From Halisarca cf. caerulea (Eukaryota > Porifera > Demospongiae > Chondrillida > Halisarcidae), in NCBI GenBank assembly GCA_963170055.1, contig CAUJGJ010000037.1, positions 780,601-844,600 of the forward strand: a stretch of 64,000 bases of DNA. Reading direction: 5' to 3'. Positions 32,453-47,070 of this stretch are shown here, piece after piece. How positions within the stretch are numbered: the first letter of the stretch is position 1; each line of letters opens with the position of its first letter. The notes under the pieces were generated by a model. The model saw nothing but the letters and a program-made list of their open reading frames with translations. It was not told the origin of the DNA and ran no database searches. The translations under genes were made by a program, and so were the position numbers.

Positions 32453-33886
32453 CACAGGCTCAATATAGTGTGTCACGCAAAATGGCTGCCGCTTCGAAGT
32501 GGCTAAAATATTAGCGCATTTTTAGCTCAAGACAATACATTTTCTTACTTTTTAAAATTGCTGTGTGTTTTATTGTTATTTATCAAAATATTGGTGTACA
32601 GTTTAAGTATATACTTTATGTTTCAAAAAGGAAATTTAGCTTTGAAAAAGGTACACTTTTTGCAGCAAATGGCAAAGTCTGGATGTGTAGATGGTCTCCA
32701 AGAGCCACAAGATTGGTATCTAATGAAAGAGTGGAGTTTACTTAATAAGTTATTCGTGAGCGGAAACATTATAACTCGAAATGAGATAACTATAAAGAAA
32801 AATGTACTTTATTGGCTTTAAAAATGTGAAAATTAGGCTTTAAAATGGTTATATAATCGGCGTACCTGGTAATATCTTCTCCGCTCACACTATGAATGTA
32901 CACAATAGTACTTTGAAACGTTCGATATCTTCTTTACGAGCGAGGCTTCAAAGCGGCCATTTAATAGTGACATCAGTAAATATGAGCAATTATGTCATCT
33001 GTATACATTCGATCGGATGCCATTCTAACTTCTGTTGGACGGTTATAACTTTCTCAACTAAGGAAATCTGTTTACAAAGCTTCAGTTCTGATTGATTTAC
33101 GATGGATTCATAAAGCGAATTGGTGAGTTAAACCTCGATCGTTTTTGTTTTAAAAAGCCCATTTAAGTTAGTTTATTGCTTTTGTGTACCTTCCGAATCT
33201 TTCCACAATGTGCCGCACGTTGTTACTTCGGTGTTGATAATTCTTTAGAATAAGCTTAATGTTTGTTCGCAAGTACAACATTAATTCTCATATATTGTGA
33301 CTTTTTTACGAATCTCGCGTCTGGGAAACTTACTTTTATGTATGTGACTTAAATTTCTTGCATTTTCACAAGGAAAAAGTTGTTTTTTATTTTTTGGTTT
33401 TCAAAATGTAATGCTATGTAATGACTAATTACCACGTTTACAGATGAACAAGAGTGACGTAGGCAGAAAACTGACAAATTCTTGAGATTCCTGAACTTTC
33501 TCACCTAAAACCTCCATTCCCTGAGACCAACTATTGGATTGGATTAATCTTATTTAGACTGGGACACCCACTTAGCCATTGGCTACTTTTCAGGGGGCCC
33601 AGTAATCACAAGTACAGAATCAACAAACAAACAAACAAACAAACATACTACATTGTTAATTGTTATTATAAACTGTCAAATGTTCAATCATGCAATGTTC
33701 TGTTCTTTTGGTGGCTGTAGTGGGCATTCTTCACTCTTCTGTCTTGGTGGTGGCAGGGGGGTGCAGAGAAAAAAGGCCAGAAACACCATCACTGGGATTG
33801 GACCTTAGTCCATCCCATAACTCTGCTCTTGTAGTCGCATCAGCAGCCCACTAAGCCACCAGCACCCCCACTATAATGCCCCTGTG
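32453..33886. mobile_element. CRCAGG-family TIR element D splitting a 123-mer
   Basis: 1434 bp. Ends CACAGGCTCAATATAGTG and (inverted) CACAGGGGCATTATAGTG, flanked by AG (32451-32452, 33887-33888). Removing it and one AG restores the monomer sequence ttcataagatattac, so insertion occurred after the 123-mer existed. An 87-codon open frame (32558-32821) is not recognisable. The right part contains a SINE. Confidence 0.82.
33533..33871 (-). mobile_element. tRNA-derived SINE
   Basis: Read on the minus strand: near its 5' end an A-box-like TGGCTTAGTGGG (33847-33858) and a B-box-like GGTCCAATCCC (33794-33804), spacing consistent with a pol III promoter. Downstream are (TTTG)n at 33622-33645, a conserved-looking block and a short ATTAATCCAATCC tail near 33533. 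Nested inside element D. No clear target duplication. Confidence 0.7.
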
Positions 33887-36800
33887 AGATATTACAAATG
33901 AAATAGTTAAGTTTAAAATGTTACAAAGTTTTAATAATTTGTATCGCAAAGAGAACGTTAGAAACATAAGTTTAAAATTAGCAAAAGTAGAAAATTGGCA
34001 AAGTTCCTAAGATATTACAAATGAAATAGTCAAGTTTAAAATGTTACAAAGTTTTAATAATTTGTATCGCAAAGAGAACGTTAGAAACATAAGTTTAAAA
34101 TTAGCAAAAGTAGAAAATTGGGAAAGTTCCTAAGATATTACAAATGAAATAGTCAAGTTTAAAATGTTACAAAGTTTTAATAATTTGTATCGCAAAGAGA
34201 ACGTTAGAAACATAAGTTTAAAATTAGCAAAAGTAGAAAATTGGCAAAGTTCCTAAGATATTACAAATGAAATAGTCAAGTTTAAAATGTTACAAAGTTT
34301 TAATAATTTGTATCGCAAAGAGAACGTTAGAAACATAAGTTTAAAATTAGCAAAAGTAGAAAATTGGCAAAGTTCCTAAGATATTACAAATGAAATAGTC
34401 AAGTTTAAAATGTTACAAAGTTTTAATAATTTGTATCGCAAAGAGAACGTTAGAAACATAAGTTTAAAATTAGCAAAAGTAGAAAATTGGCAAAGTTCCT
34501 AAGATATTACAAATGAAATAGTCAAGTTTAAAATGTTACAAAGTTTTAATAATTTGTATCGCAAAGAGAACGTTAGAAACATAAGTTTAAAATTAGCAAA
34601 AGTAGAAAATTGGCAAAGTTCCTAAGATATTACAAATGAAATAGTCAAGTTTAAAATGTTACAAAGTTTTAATAATTTGTATCGCAAAGAGAACGTTTGA
34701 AACATAAGTTTAAAATTAGCAAAAGTAGAAAATTGGCAAAGTTCCTAAGATATTACAAATGAAATAGTCAAGTTTAAAATGTTACAAAGTTTTAATAATT
34801 TGTATCGCAAAGAGAACGTTAGAAACATAAGTTTAAAATTAGCAAAAGTAGAAAATTGGCAAAGTTCCTAAGATATTACAAATGAAATAGTCAAGTTTAA
34901 AATGTTACAAAGTTTTAATAATTTGTATCGCAAAGAGAACGTTAGAAACATAAGTTTAAAATTAGCAAAAGTAGAAAATTGGCAAAGTTCCTAAGATATT
35001 ACAAATGAAATAGTCAAGTTTAAAATGTTACAAAGTTTTAATAATTTGTATCGCAAAGAGAACGTTAGAAACATAAGTTTAAAATTAGCAAAAGTAGAAA
35101 ATTGGCAAAGTTCCTAAGATATTACAAATGAAATAGTCAAGTTTAAAATGTTACAAAGTTTTAATAATTTGTATCGCAAAGAGAACGTTAGAAACATAAG
35201 TTTAAAATTAGCAAAAGTAGAAAATTGGCAAAGTTCCTAAGATATTACAAATGAAATAGTCAAGTTTAAAATGTTACAAAGTTTTAATAATTTGTATCGC
35301 AAAGAGAACGTTAGAAACATAAGTTTAAAATTAGCAAAAGTAGAAAATTGGCAAAGTTCCTAAGATATTACAAATGAAATAGTCAAGTTTAAAATGTTAC
35401 AAAGTTTTAATAATTTGTATCGCAAAGAGAACGTTAGAAACATAAGTTTAAAATTAGCAAAAGTAGAAAATTGGCAAAGTTCCTAAGATATTACAAATGA
35501 AATAGTCAAGTTTAAAATGTTACAAAGTTTTAATAATTTGTATCGCAAAGAGAACGTTAGAAACATAAGTTTAAAATTAGCAAAAGTAGAAAATTGGCAA
35601 AGTTCCTAAGATATTACAAATGAAATAGTCAAGTTTAAAATGTTACAAAGTTTTAATAATTTGTATCGCAAAGAGAACGTTAGAAACATAAGTTTAAAAT
35701 TAGCAAAACTACAAAATTGGCAAAGTTCCTAAGATATTACAAATGAAATAGTCAAGTTTAAAATGTTACAAAGTTTTAATAATTTGTATCGCAAAGAGAA
35801 CGTTAGAAACATAAGTTTAAAATTAGCAAAAGTACAAAATTGGCAAAGTTCCTAAGATATTACAAATAAAATAGTCAAGTTTAAAATGTTACAAAGTTTT
35901 AATAATTTGTATCGCAAAGAGAACGTTAGAAACATAAGTTTAAAATTAGCAAAAGTAGAAAATTGGCAAAGTTCCTAAGATATTACAAATGAAATAGTCA
36001 AGTTTAAAATGTTACAAAGTTTTAATAATTTGTATCGCAAAGAGAACGTTAGAAACATAAGTTTAAAATTAGCAAAACTACAAAATTGGCAAAGTTCCTA
36101 AGATATTACAAATGAAATAGTCAAGTTTAAAATGTTACAAAGTTTTAATAATTTGTATCGCAAAGAGAACGTTAGAAACATAAGTTTAAAATTAGCAAAA
36201 GTAGAAAATTGGCAAAGTTCCTAAGATATTACAAATGAAATAGTCAAGTTTAAAATGTTACAAAGTTTTAATAATTTGTATTGCAAAGAGAACGTTAGAA
36301 ACATAAGTTCAAAATTAGCAAAAGTAGAAAATTGGCAAAGTTCCTAAGATATTACAAATGAAATAGTCAAGTTTAAAATGTTACAAAGTTTTAATAATTT
36401 GTATCGCAAAGAGAACGTTAGAAACATAAGTTTAAAATTAGCAAAAGTAGAAAATTGGCAAAGTTCCTAAGATATTACAAATGAAATAGTCAAGTTTAAA
36501 ATGTTACAAAGTTTTAATAATTTGTATCGCAAAGAGAACGTTAGAAACATAAGTTTAAAATTAGCAAAACTACAAAATTGGCAAAGTTCCTAAGATATTA
36601 CAAATGAAATAGTCAAGTTTAAAATGTTACAAAGTTTTAATAATTTGTATCGCAAAGAGAACGTTAGAAACATAAGTTTAAAATTAGCAAAAGTAGAAAA
36701 TTGGCAAAGTTCCTAAGATATTACAAATGAAATAGTCAAGTTTAAAATGTTACAAAGTTTTAATAATTTGTATCGCAAAGAGAACGTTTGAAACATAAGT

Positions 36801-39800
36801 TTAAAATTAGCAAAAGTAGAAAATTGGCAAAGTTCCTAAGATATTACAAATGAAATAGTCAAGTTTAAAATGTTACAAAGTTTTAATAATTTGTATCGCA
36901 AAGAGAACGTTAGAAACATAAGTTTAAAATTAGCAAAAGTAGAAAATTGGCAAAGTTCCTAAGATATTACAAATGAAATAGTCAAGTTTAAAATGTTACA
37001 AAGTTTTAATAATTTGTATCGCAAAGAGAACGTTAGAAACATAAGTTTAAAATTAGCAAAAGTAGAAAATTGGCAAAGTTCCTAAGATATTACAAATGAA
37101 ATAGTCAAGTTTAAAATGTTACAAAGTTTTAATAATTTGTATCGCAAAGAGAACGTTAGAAACATAAGTTTAAAATTAGCAAAAGTAGAAAATTGGCAAA
37201 GTTCCTAAGATATTACAAATGAAATAGTCAAGTTTAAAATGTTACAAAGTTTTAATAATTTGTATTGCAAAGAGAACGTTAGAAACATAAGTTGAAAATT
37301 AGCAAAACTACAAAATTGGCAAAGTTCTTAAGATATTACAAATGAAATAGTCAAGTTTAAAATGTTACAAAGTTTTAATAATTTGTATCGCAAAGAGAAC
37401 GTTAGAAACATAAGTTTAAAATTAGCAAAAGTACAAAATTGGCAAAGTTCCTAAGATATTACAAATGAAATAGTCAAGTTTAAAATGTTACAAAGTTTTA
37501 ATAATTTGTATCGCAAAGAGAACGTTAGAAACATAAGTTTAAAATTAGCAAAAGTAGAAAATTGGCAAAGTTCCTAAGATATTACAAATGAAATAGTCAA
37601 GTTTAAAATGTTACAAAGTTTTAATAATTTGTATCGCAAAGAGAACGTTAGAAACATAAGTTTAAAATTAGCAAAAGTAGAAAATTGGCAAAGTTCCTAA
37701 GATATTACAAATGAAATAGTCAAGTTTAAAATGTTACAAAGTTTTAATAATTTGTATCGCAAAGAGAACGTTTGAAACATAAGTTTAAAATTAGCAAAAG
37801 TAGAAAATTGGCAAAGTTCCTAAGATATTACAAATGAAATAGTCAAGTTTAAAATGTTACAAAGTTTTAATAATTTGTATCGCAAAGAGAACGTTAGAAA
37901 CATAAGTTTAAAATTAGCAAAAGTAGAAAATTGGCAAAGTTCCTAAGATATTACAAATGAAATAGTCAAGTTTAAAATGTTACAAAGTTTTAATAATTTG
38001 TATCGCAAAGAGAACGTTAGAAACATAAGTTTAAAATTAGCAAAAGTAGAAAATTGGCAAAGTTCCTAAGATATTACAAATGAAATAGTCAAGTTTAAAA
38101 TGTTACAAAGTTTTAATAATTTGTATCGCAAAGAGAACGTTTGAAACATAAGTTTAAAATTAGCAAAAGTAGAAAATTGGCAAAGTTCCTAAGATATTAC
38201 AAATGAAATAGTCAAGTTTAAAATGTTACAAAGTTTTAATAATTTGTATCGCAAAGAGAACGTTAGAAACATAAGTTTAAAATTAGCAAAACTACAAAAT
38301 TGGCAAAGTTCCTAAGATATTACAAATGAAATAGTCAAGTTTAAAATGTTACAAAGTTTTAATAATTTGTATCGCAAAGAGAACGTTAGAAACATAAGTT
38401 TAAAATTAGCAAAAGTACAAAATTGGCAAAGTTCCTAAGATATTACAAATGAAATAGTCAAGTTTAAAATGTTACAAAGTTTTAATAATTTGTATCGCAA
38501 AGAGAACGTTAGAAACATAAGTTTAAAATTAGCAAAAGTAGAAAATTGGCAAAGTTCCTAAGATATTACAAATGAAATAGTCAAGTTTAAAATGTTACAA
38601 AGTTTTAATAATTTGTATCGCAAAGAGAACGTTTGAAACATAAGTTTAAAATTAGCAAAAGTAGAAAATTGGCAAAGTTCCTAAGATATTACAAATGAAA
38701 TAGTCAAGTTTAAAATGTTACAAAGTTTTAATAATTTGTATCGCAAAGAGAACGTTAGAAACATAAGTTTAAAATTAGCAAAACTACAAAATTGGCAAAG
38801 TTCCTAAGATATTACAAATGAAATAGTCAAGTTTAAAATGTTACAAAGTTTTAATAATTTGTATCGCAAAGAGAACGTTAGAAACATAAGTTTAAAATTA
38901 GCAAAAGTACAAAATTGGCAAAGTTCCTAAGATATTACAAATGAAATAGTCAAGTTTAAAATGTTACAAAGTTTTAATAATTTGTATCGCAAAGAGAACG
39001 TTAGAAACATAAGTTTAAAATTAGCAAAAGTACAAAATTGGCAAAGTTCCTAAGATATTACAAATGAAATAGTCAAGTTTAAAATGTTACAAAGTTTTAA
39101 TAATTTGTATCGCAAAGAGAACGTTTGAAACATAAGTTTAAAATTAGCAAAAGTAGAAAATTGGCAAAGTTCCTAAGATATTACAAATGAAATAGTCAAG
39201 TTTAAAATGTTACAAAGTTTTAATAATTTGTATCGCAAAGAGAACGTTAGAAACATAAGTTTAAAATTAGCAAAAGTAGAAAATTGGCAAAGTTCCTAAG
39301 ATATTACAAATGAAATAGTCAAGTTTAAAATGTTACAAAGTTTTAATAATTTGTATCGCAAAGAGAACGTTAGAAACATAAGTTTAAAATTAGCAAAAGT
39401 ACAAAATTGGCAAAGTTCCTAAGATATTACAAATGAAATAGTCAAGTTTAAAATGTTACAAAGTTTTAATAATTTGTATCGCAAAGAGAACGTTAGAAAC
39501 ATAAGTTTAAAATTAGCAAAAGTAGAAAATTGGCAAAGTTCCTAAGATATTACAAATGAAATAGTCAAGTTTAAAATGTTACAAAGTTTTAATAATTTGT
39601 ATCGCAAAGAGAACGTTTGAAACATAAGTTTAAAATTAGCAAAAGTAGAAAATTGGCAAAGTTCCTAAGATATTACAAATGAAATAGTCAAGTTTAAAAT
39701 GTTACAAAGTTTTAATAATTTGTATCGCAAAGAGAACGTTAGAAACATAAGTTTAAAATTAGCAAAAGTAGAAAATTGGCAAAGTTCCTAAGATATTACA

Positions 39801-42309
39801 AATGAAATAGTCAAGTTTAAAATGTTACAAAGTTTTAATAATTTGTATCGCAAAGAGAACGTTAGAAACATAAGTTTAAAATTAGCAAAAGTAGAAAATT
39901 GGCAAAGTTCCTAAGATATTACAAATGAAATAGTCAAGTTTAAAATGTTACAAAGTTTTAATAATTTGTATCGCAAAGAGAACGTTAGAAACATAAGTTT
40001 AAAATTAGCAAAAGTAGAAAATTGGCAAAGTTCCTAAGATATTACAAATGAAATAGTCAAGTTTAAAATGTTACAAAGTTTTAATAATTTGTATCGCAAA
40101 GAGAACGTTTGAAACATAAGTTTAAAATTAGCAAAAGTAGAAAATTGGCAAAGTTCCTAAGATATTACAAATGAAATAGTCAAGTTTAAAATGTTACAAA
40201 GTTTTAATAATTTGTATCGCAAAGAGAACGTTAGAAACATAAGTTTAAAATTAGCAAAAGTAGAAAATTGGCAAAGTTCCTAAGATATTACAAATGAAAT
40301 AGTCAAGTTTAAAATGTTACAAAGTTTTAATAATTTGTATCGCAAAGAGAACGTTAGAAACATAAGTTTAAAATTAGCAAAAGTAGAAAATTGGCAAAGT
40401 TCCTAAGATATTACAAATGAAATAGTCAAGTTTAAAATGTTACAAAGTTTTAATAATTTGTATCGCAAAGAGAACGTTAGAAACATAAGTTTAAAATTAG
40501 ATAAACTACAAAATTGGCAAAGTTCCTAAGATATTACAAATGAAATAGTCAAGTTTAAAATGTTACAAAGTTTTAATAATTTGTATCGCAAAGAGAACGT
40601 TAGAAACATAAGTTTAAAATTAGCAAAAGTAGAAAATTGGCAAAGTTCCTAAGATATTACAAATGAAATAGTCAAGTTTAAAATGTTACAAAGTTTTAAT
40701 AATTTGTATCGCAAAGAGAACGTTAGAAACATAAGTTTAAAATTAGATAAACTACAAAATTGGCAAAGTTCCTAAGATATTACAAATGAAATAGTCAAGT
40801 TTAAAATGTTACAAAGTTTTAATAATTTGTATCGCAAAGAGAACGTTAGAAACATAAGTTTAAAATTAGCAAAAGTAGAAAATTGGCAAAGTTCCTAAGA
40901 TATCACAAATGAAATAGTCAAGTTTAAAATGTTACAAAGTTTTAATAATTTGTATCGCAAAGAGAACGTTAGAAACATAAGTTTAAAATTAGCAAAAGTA
41001 GAAAATTGGCAAAGTTCCTAAGATATTACAAATGAAATAGTCAAGTTTAAAATGTTACAAAGTTTTAATAATTTGTATCGCAAAGAGAACGTTAGAAACA
41101 TAAGTTTAAAATTAGCAAAAGTAGAAAATTGGCAAAGTTCCTAAGATATTACAAATGAAATAGTCAAGTTTAAAATGTTACAAAGTTTTAATAATTTGTA
41201 TCGCAAAGAGAACGTTAGAAACATAAGTTTAAAATTAGCAAAAGTAGAAAATTGGCAAAGTTCCTAAGATATCACAAATGAAATAGTCAAGTTTAAAATG
41301 TTACAAAGTTTTAATAATTTGTATCGCAAAGAGAACGTTAGAAACATAAGTTTAAAATTAGCAAAAGTAGAAAATTGGCAAAGTTCCTAAGATATTACAA
41401 ATGAAATAGTCAAGTTTAAAATGTTACAAAGTTTTAATAATTTGTATCGCAAAGAGAACGTTAGAAACATAAGTTTAAAATTAGATAAACTACAAAATTG
41501 GCAAAGTTCCTAAGATATTACAAATGAAATAGTCAAGTTTAAAATGTTACAAAGTTTTAATAATTTGTATCGCAAAGAGAACGTTAGAAACATAAGTTTA
41601 AAATTAGCAAAAGTAGAAAATTGGCAAAGTTCCTAAGATATCACAAATGAAATAGTCAAGTTTAAAATGTTACAAAGTTTTAATAATTTGTATCGCAAAG
41701 AGAACGTTAGAAACATAAGTTTAAAATTAGCAAAAGTAGAAAATTGGCAAAGTTCCTAAGATATTACAAATGAAATAGTCAAGTTTAAAATGTTACAAAG
41801 TTTTAATAATTTGTATCGCAAAGAGAACGTTAGAAACATAAGTTTAAAATTAGCAAAAGTAGAAAATTGGCAAAGTTCCTAAGATATTACAAATGAAATA
41901 GTCAAGTTTAAAATGTTACAAAGTTTTAATAATTTGTATCGCAAAGAGAACGTTAGAAACATAAGTTTAAAATTAGCAAAAGTAGAAAATTGGCAAAGTT
42001 CCTAAGATATCACAAATGAAATAGTCAAGTTTAAAATGTTACAAAGTTTTAATAATTTGTATCGCAAAGAGAACGTTAGAAACATAAGTTTAAAATTAGC
42101 AAAAGTAGAAAATTGGCAAAGTTCCTAAGATATTACAAATGAAATAGTCAAGTTTAAAATGTTACAAAGTTTTAATAATTTGTATCGCAAAGAGAACGTT
42201 AGAAACATAAGTTTAAAATTAGATAAACTACAAAATTGGCAAAGTTCCTAAGATATTACAAATGAAATAGTCAAGTTTAAAATGTTACAAAGTTTTAATA
42301 ATTTGTATC

Positions 42310-44390
42310 GCAAAGAGAACGTTAGAAACATAAGTTTTAAAATTAGCAAAAGTAGAAAATTGGCAAAGTTCCTAAGATATTACAAATGAAATAGTCAAGT
42401 TTAAAATGTTACAAAGTTTTAATAATTTGTATCGCAAAGAGAACGTTAGAAACATAAGTTTAAAATTAGCAAAAGTAGAAAATTGGCAAAGTTCCTAAGA
42501 TATTACAAATGAAATAGTCAAGTTTAAAATGTTACAAAGTTTTAATAATTTGTATCGCAAAGAGAACGTTAGAAACATAAGTTTAAAATTAGATAAAGCT
42601 ACAAAATTGGCAAAGTTCCTAAGATATTACAAATGAAATAGTCAAGTTTAAAATGTTACAAAGTTTTAATAATTTGTATCGCAAAGAGAACGTTAGAAAC
42701 ATAAGTTTAAAATTAGCAAAAGTAGAAAATTGGCAAAGTTCCTAAGATATTACAAATGAAATAGTCAAGTTTAAAATGTTACAAAGTTTTAATAATTTGT
42801 ATCGCAAAGAGAACGTTAGAAACATAAGTTTTAAAATTAGATAAACTACAAAATTGGCAAAGTTCCTAAGATATTACAAATGAAATAGTCAAGTTTAAAA
42901 TGTTACAAAGTTTTAATAATTTGTATCGCAAAGAGAACGTTAGAAACATAAGTTTAAAATTAGCAAAAGTAGAAAATTGGCAAAGTTCCTAAGATATCAC
43001 AAATGAAATAGTCAAGTTTAAAATGTTACAAAGTTTTAATAATTTGTATCGCAAAGAGAACGTTAGAAACATAAGTTTAAAATTAGCAAAAGTAGAAAAT
43101 TGGCAAAGTTCCTAAGATATTACAAATGAAATAGTCAAGTTTAAAATGTTACAAAGTTTTAATAATTTGTATCGCAAAGAGAACGTTAGAAACATAAGTT
43201 TAAAATTAGCAAAAGTAGAAAATTGGCAAAGTTCCTAAGATATTACCAAATGAAAATAGTCAAGTTTAAAATGTTACAAAGTTTTAATAATTTGTATCGC
43301 AAAGAGAACGTTAGAAACATAAGTTTTAAAATTAGCAAATAGTAGAAAATTGGCAAAGTTCCTAAGATATTCACAAATGAAATAGTCAAGTTTAAAATGT
43401 TACAAAGTTTTAATAATTTGTATCGCAAAGAGAACGTTAGAAACATAAGTTTAAAATTAGCAAAAGTAGAAAATTGGCAAAGTTCCTAAGATATTACAAA
43501 TGAAATAGTCAAGTTTAAAATGTTACAAAGTTTTTAATAATTTGTATCGCAAAGAGAACGTTAGAAACATAAGTTTAAAATTAGATAAACTACAAAATTG
43601 GCAAAGTTCCTAAGATATTACAAATGAAATAGTCAAGTTTAAAATGTTACAAAGTTTTAATAATTTGTATCGCAAAGAGAACGTTAGAAACATAAGTTTA
43701 AAATTAGCAAAAGTAGAAAATTGGCAAAAGTTCCTAAGATATTACAAATGAAATAGTCAAGTTTAAAATGTTACAAAGTTTTAATAATTTGTATCGCAAA
43801 GAGAACGTTTGAAACATAAGTTTAAAAATTAGCAAAAGTAGAAAATTGGCAAAGTTCCTAAGATATTACAAATGAAATAGTCAAGTTTAAAATGTTACAA
43901 AGTTTTAATAATTTGTATCGCAAAGAGAACGTTAGAAACATAAGTTTAAAATTAGATAAACTACAAAATTGGCAAAGTTCCTAAGATATTACAAATGAAA
44001 TAGTCAAGTTTAAAATGTTACAAAGTTTTAATAATTTGTATCGCAAAGAGAACGTTAGAAACATAAGTTTAAAATTAGCAAAAGTAGAAAATTGGCAAAG
44101 TTCCTAAGATATTACAAATGAAATAGTCAAGTTTTAAAATGTTACAAAGTTTTAATAATTTGTATCGCAAAGAGAACGTTAGAAACATAAGTTTAAAAAT
44201 TAGGATAAACTACAAAATTGGCAAAGTTACCTTAAGATATTACAAATGAAAATAGTCAGTTTAAAAATGGTTACAAAGTTTTTAATAATTTTGTATCGCA
44301 AAGAGAACGTTGAAACATAAGTTTAAAATTAGCAAAAGTAGAAAATGGCAAAGTTCCTAAGATATTACAAATGAAATATGTTACAAAGTT
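42310..44390. other. Indel-rich stretch of the satellite array
   Basis: Monomers here carry extra single bases (aagttttaaaatt at 42333, attaccaaatgaaaatag at 43244, attcacaaatg at 43369, ttaggataaac at 44201, ttaccttaag at 44227) and one copy lacks the gtcaagtttaaa block (about 44379). Elsewhere 123-bp spacing is almost unbroken. It looks like poor consensus quality or an assembly join. Confidence 0.7.
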
Positions 44391-47070
44391 TTAATAATTT
44401 GTATCGCAAAGAGAACGTTAGAAACATAAGTTTAAAATTAGCAAAAGTAGAAAATTGGCAAAGTTCCTAAGATATTACAAATGAAATAGTCAAGTTTAAA
44501 ATGTTACAAAGTTTTAATAATTTGTATGGCAAAGAGAACGTTAGAAACATAAGTTTAAAATTAGCAAAAGTAGAAAATTGGCAAAGTTCCTAAGATATTA
44601 CAAATGAAATAGTCAAGTTTAAAATGTTACAAAGTTTTAATAATTTGTATCGCAAAGAGAACGTTACAAACATAAGTTTAAAATTAGCAAAAGTAGAAAA
44701 TTGGCAAAGTTCCTAAGATATTACAAATGAAATAGTCAAGTTTAAAATGTTACAAAGTTTTAATAATTTGTATCGCAAAGAGAACGTTAGAAACATAAGT
44801 TTAAAATTAGCAAAAGTAGAAAATTGGCAAAGTTCCTAAGATATTACAAATGAAATAGTCAAGTTTAAAATGTTACAAAGTTTTAATAATTTGTATCGCA
44901 AAGAGAACGTTAGAAACATAAGTTTAAAATTAGCAAAAGTAGAAAATTGGCAAAGTTCCTAAGATATTACAAATGAAATAGTCAAGTTTAAAATGTTACA
45001 AAGTTTTAATAATTTGTATGGCAAAGAGAACGTTAGAAACATAAGTTTAAAATTAGCAAAAGTAGAAAATTGGCAAAGTTCCTAAGATATTACAAATGAA
45101 ATAGTCAAGTTTAAAATGTTACAAAGTTTTAATAATTTGTATCGCAAAGAGAACGTTACAAACATAAGTTTAAAATTAGCAAAAGTAGAAAATTGGCAAA
45201 GTTCCTAAGATATTACAAATGAAATAGTCAAGTTTAAAATGTTACAAAGTTTTAATAATTTGTATCGCAAAGAGAACGTTAGAAACATAAGTTTAAAATT
45301 AGCAAAAGTAGAAAATTGGCAAAGTTCCTAAGATATTACAAATGAAATAGTCAAGTTTAAAATGTTACAAAGTTTTAATAATATGTATCGCAAACAGAAC
45401 GTTAGAAACATAAGTTTAAAATTAGCAAAAGTAGAAAATTGGCAAAGTTCCTAAGATATTACAAATGAAATAGTCAAGTTTAAAATGTTACAAAGTTTTA
45501 ATAATTTGTATGGCAAAGAGAACGTTAGAAACATAAGTTTAAAATTAGCAAAAGTACAAAATTGGCAAAGTTCCTAAGATATTACAAATGAAATAGTCAA
45601 GTTTGAAATGTTACAAAGCTTTAATAATTTGTATCGCAAAGAGAACGTTAGAAACATAAGTTTAAAATTAGCAAAAGTAGAAAATTGGCAAAGTTCCTAA
45701 GATATTACAAATGAAATAGTCAAGTTTGAAATGTTACAAAGTTTTAATAATTTGTATCGCAAAGAGAACGTTAGAAACATAAGTTTAAAATTAGATAAAC
45801 TACAAAATTGGCAAAGTTCCTAAGATATTACAAATGAAATAGTCAAGTTTAAAATGTTACAAAGTTTTAATAATTTGTATCGCAAAGAGAACGTTTGAAA
45901 CATAAGTTTAAAATTAGCAAAAGTAGAAAATTGGCAAAGTTCCTAAGATATTACAAATGAAATAGTCAAGTTTAAAATGTTACAAAGTTTTAATAATTTG
46001 TATCGCAAAGAGAACGTTTGAAACATAAGTTTAAAATTAGCAAAAGTAGAAAATTGGCAAAGTTCCTAAGATATTACAAATGAAATAGTCAAGTTTAAAA
46101 TGTTACAAAGTTTTAATAATTTGTATCGCAAAGAGAACGTTAGAAACATAAGTTTAAAATTAGCAAAAGTAGAAAATTGGCAAAGTTCCTAAGATATTAC
46201 AAATGAAATAGTCAAGTTTAAAATGTTACAAAGTTTTAATAATTTGTATCGCAAAGAGAACGTTAGAAACATAAGTTTAAAATTAGATAAACTACAAAAT
46301 TGGCAAAGTTCCTAAGATATTACAAATGAAATAGTCAAGTTTAAAATGTTACAAAGTTTAAATAATTTGTATCGCAAAGAGAACGTTAGAAACATAAGTT
46401 TAAAATTAGCAAAAGTAGAAAAATTGGCAAAGTTCCTAAGATATTACAAATGAAATAGTCAAGTTTAAAATGTTACAAAGTTTTAATAATTTGTATCGCA
46501 AAGAGACGTTAGAAACATAAGTTTAAAATTAGATAAACTACAAAATTGGCAAAGTTCCTAAGATATTACAAATGAAATAGTCAAGTTTAAAATGTTACAA
46601 AGTTTTAATAATTTGTATGGCAAAGAGAACGTTAGAAACATAAGTTTAAAATTAGCAAAAGTAGAAAATTGGCAAAGTTCCTAAGATATTACAAATGAAA
46701 TAGTCAAGTTTAAAATGTTACAAAGTTTTAATAATTTGTATGGCAAAGAGAACGTTAGAAACATAAGTTTAAAATTAGCAAAAGTAGAAAATTGGCAAAG
46801 TTCCTAAGATATTACAAATGAAATAGTCAAGTTTAAAATGTTACAAAGTTTTAATAATTTGTATCGCAAAGAGAACGTTAGAAACATAAGTTTAAAATTA
46901 GCAAAAGTAGAAAATTGGCAAAGTTCCTAAGATATTACAAATGAAATAGTCAAGTTTAAAATGTTACAAAGTTTTAATAATTTGTATGGCAAAGAGAACG
47001 TTAGAAACATAAGTTTAAATTAGCAAAAGTACAAAATTGGCAAAGTTCCTAAGATATTACAAATGAAATA

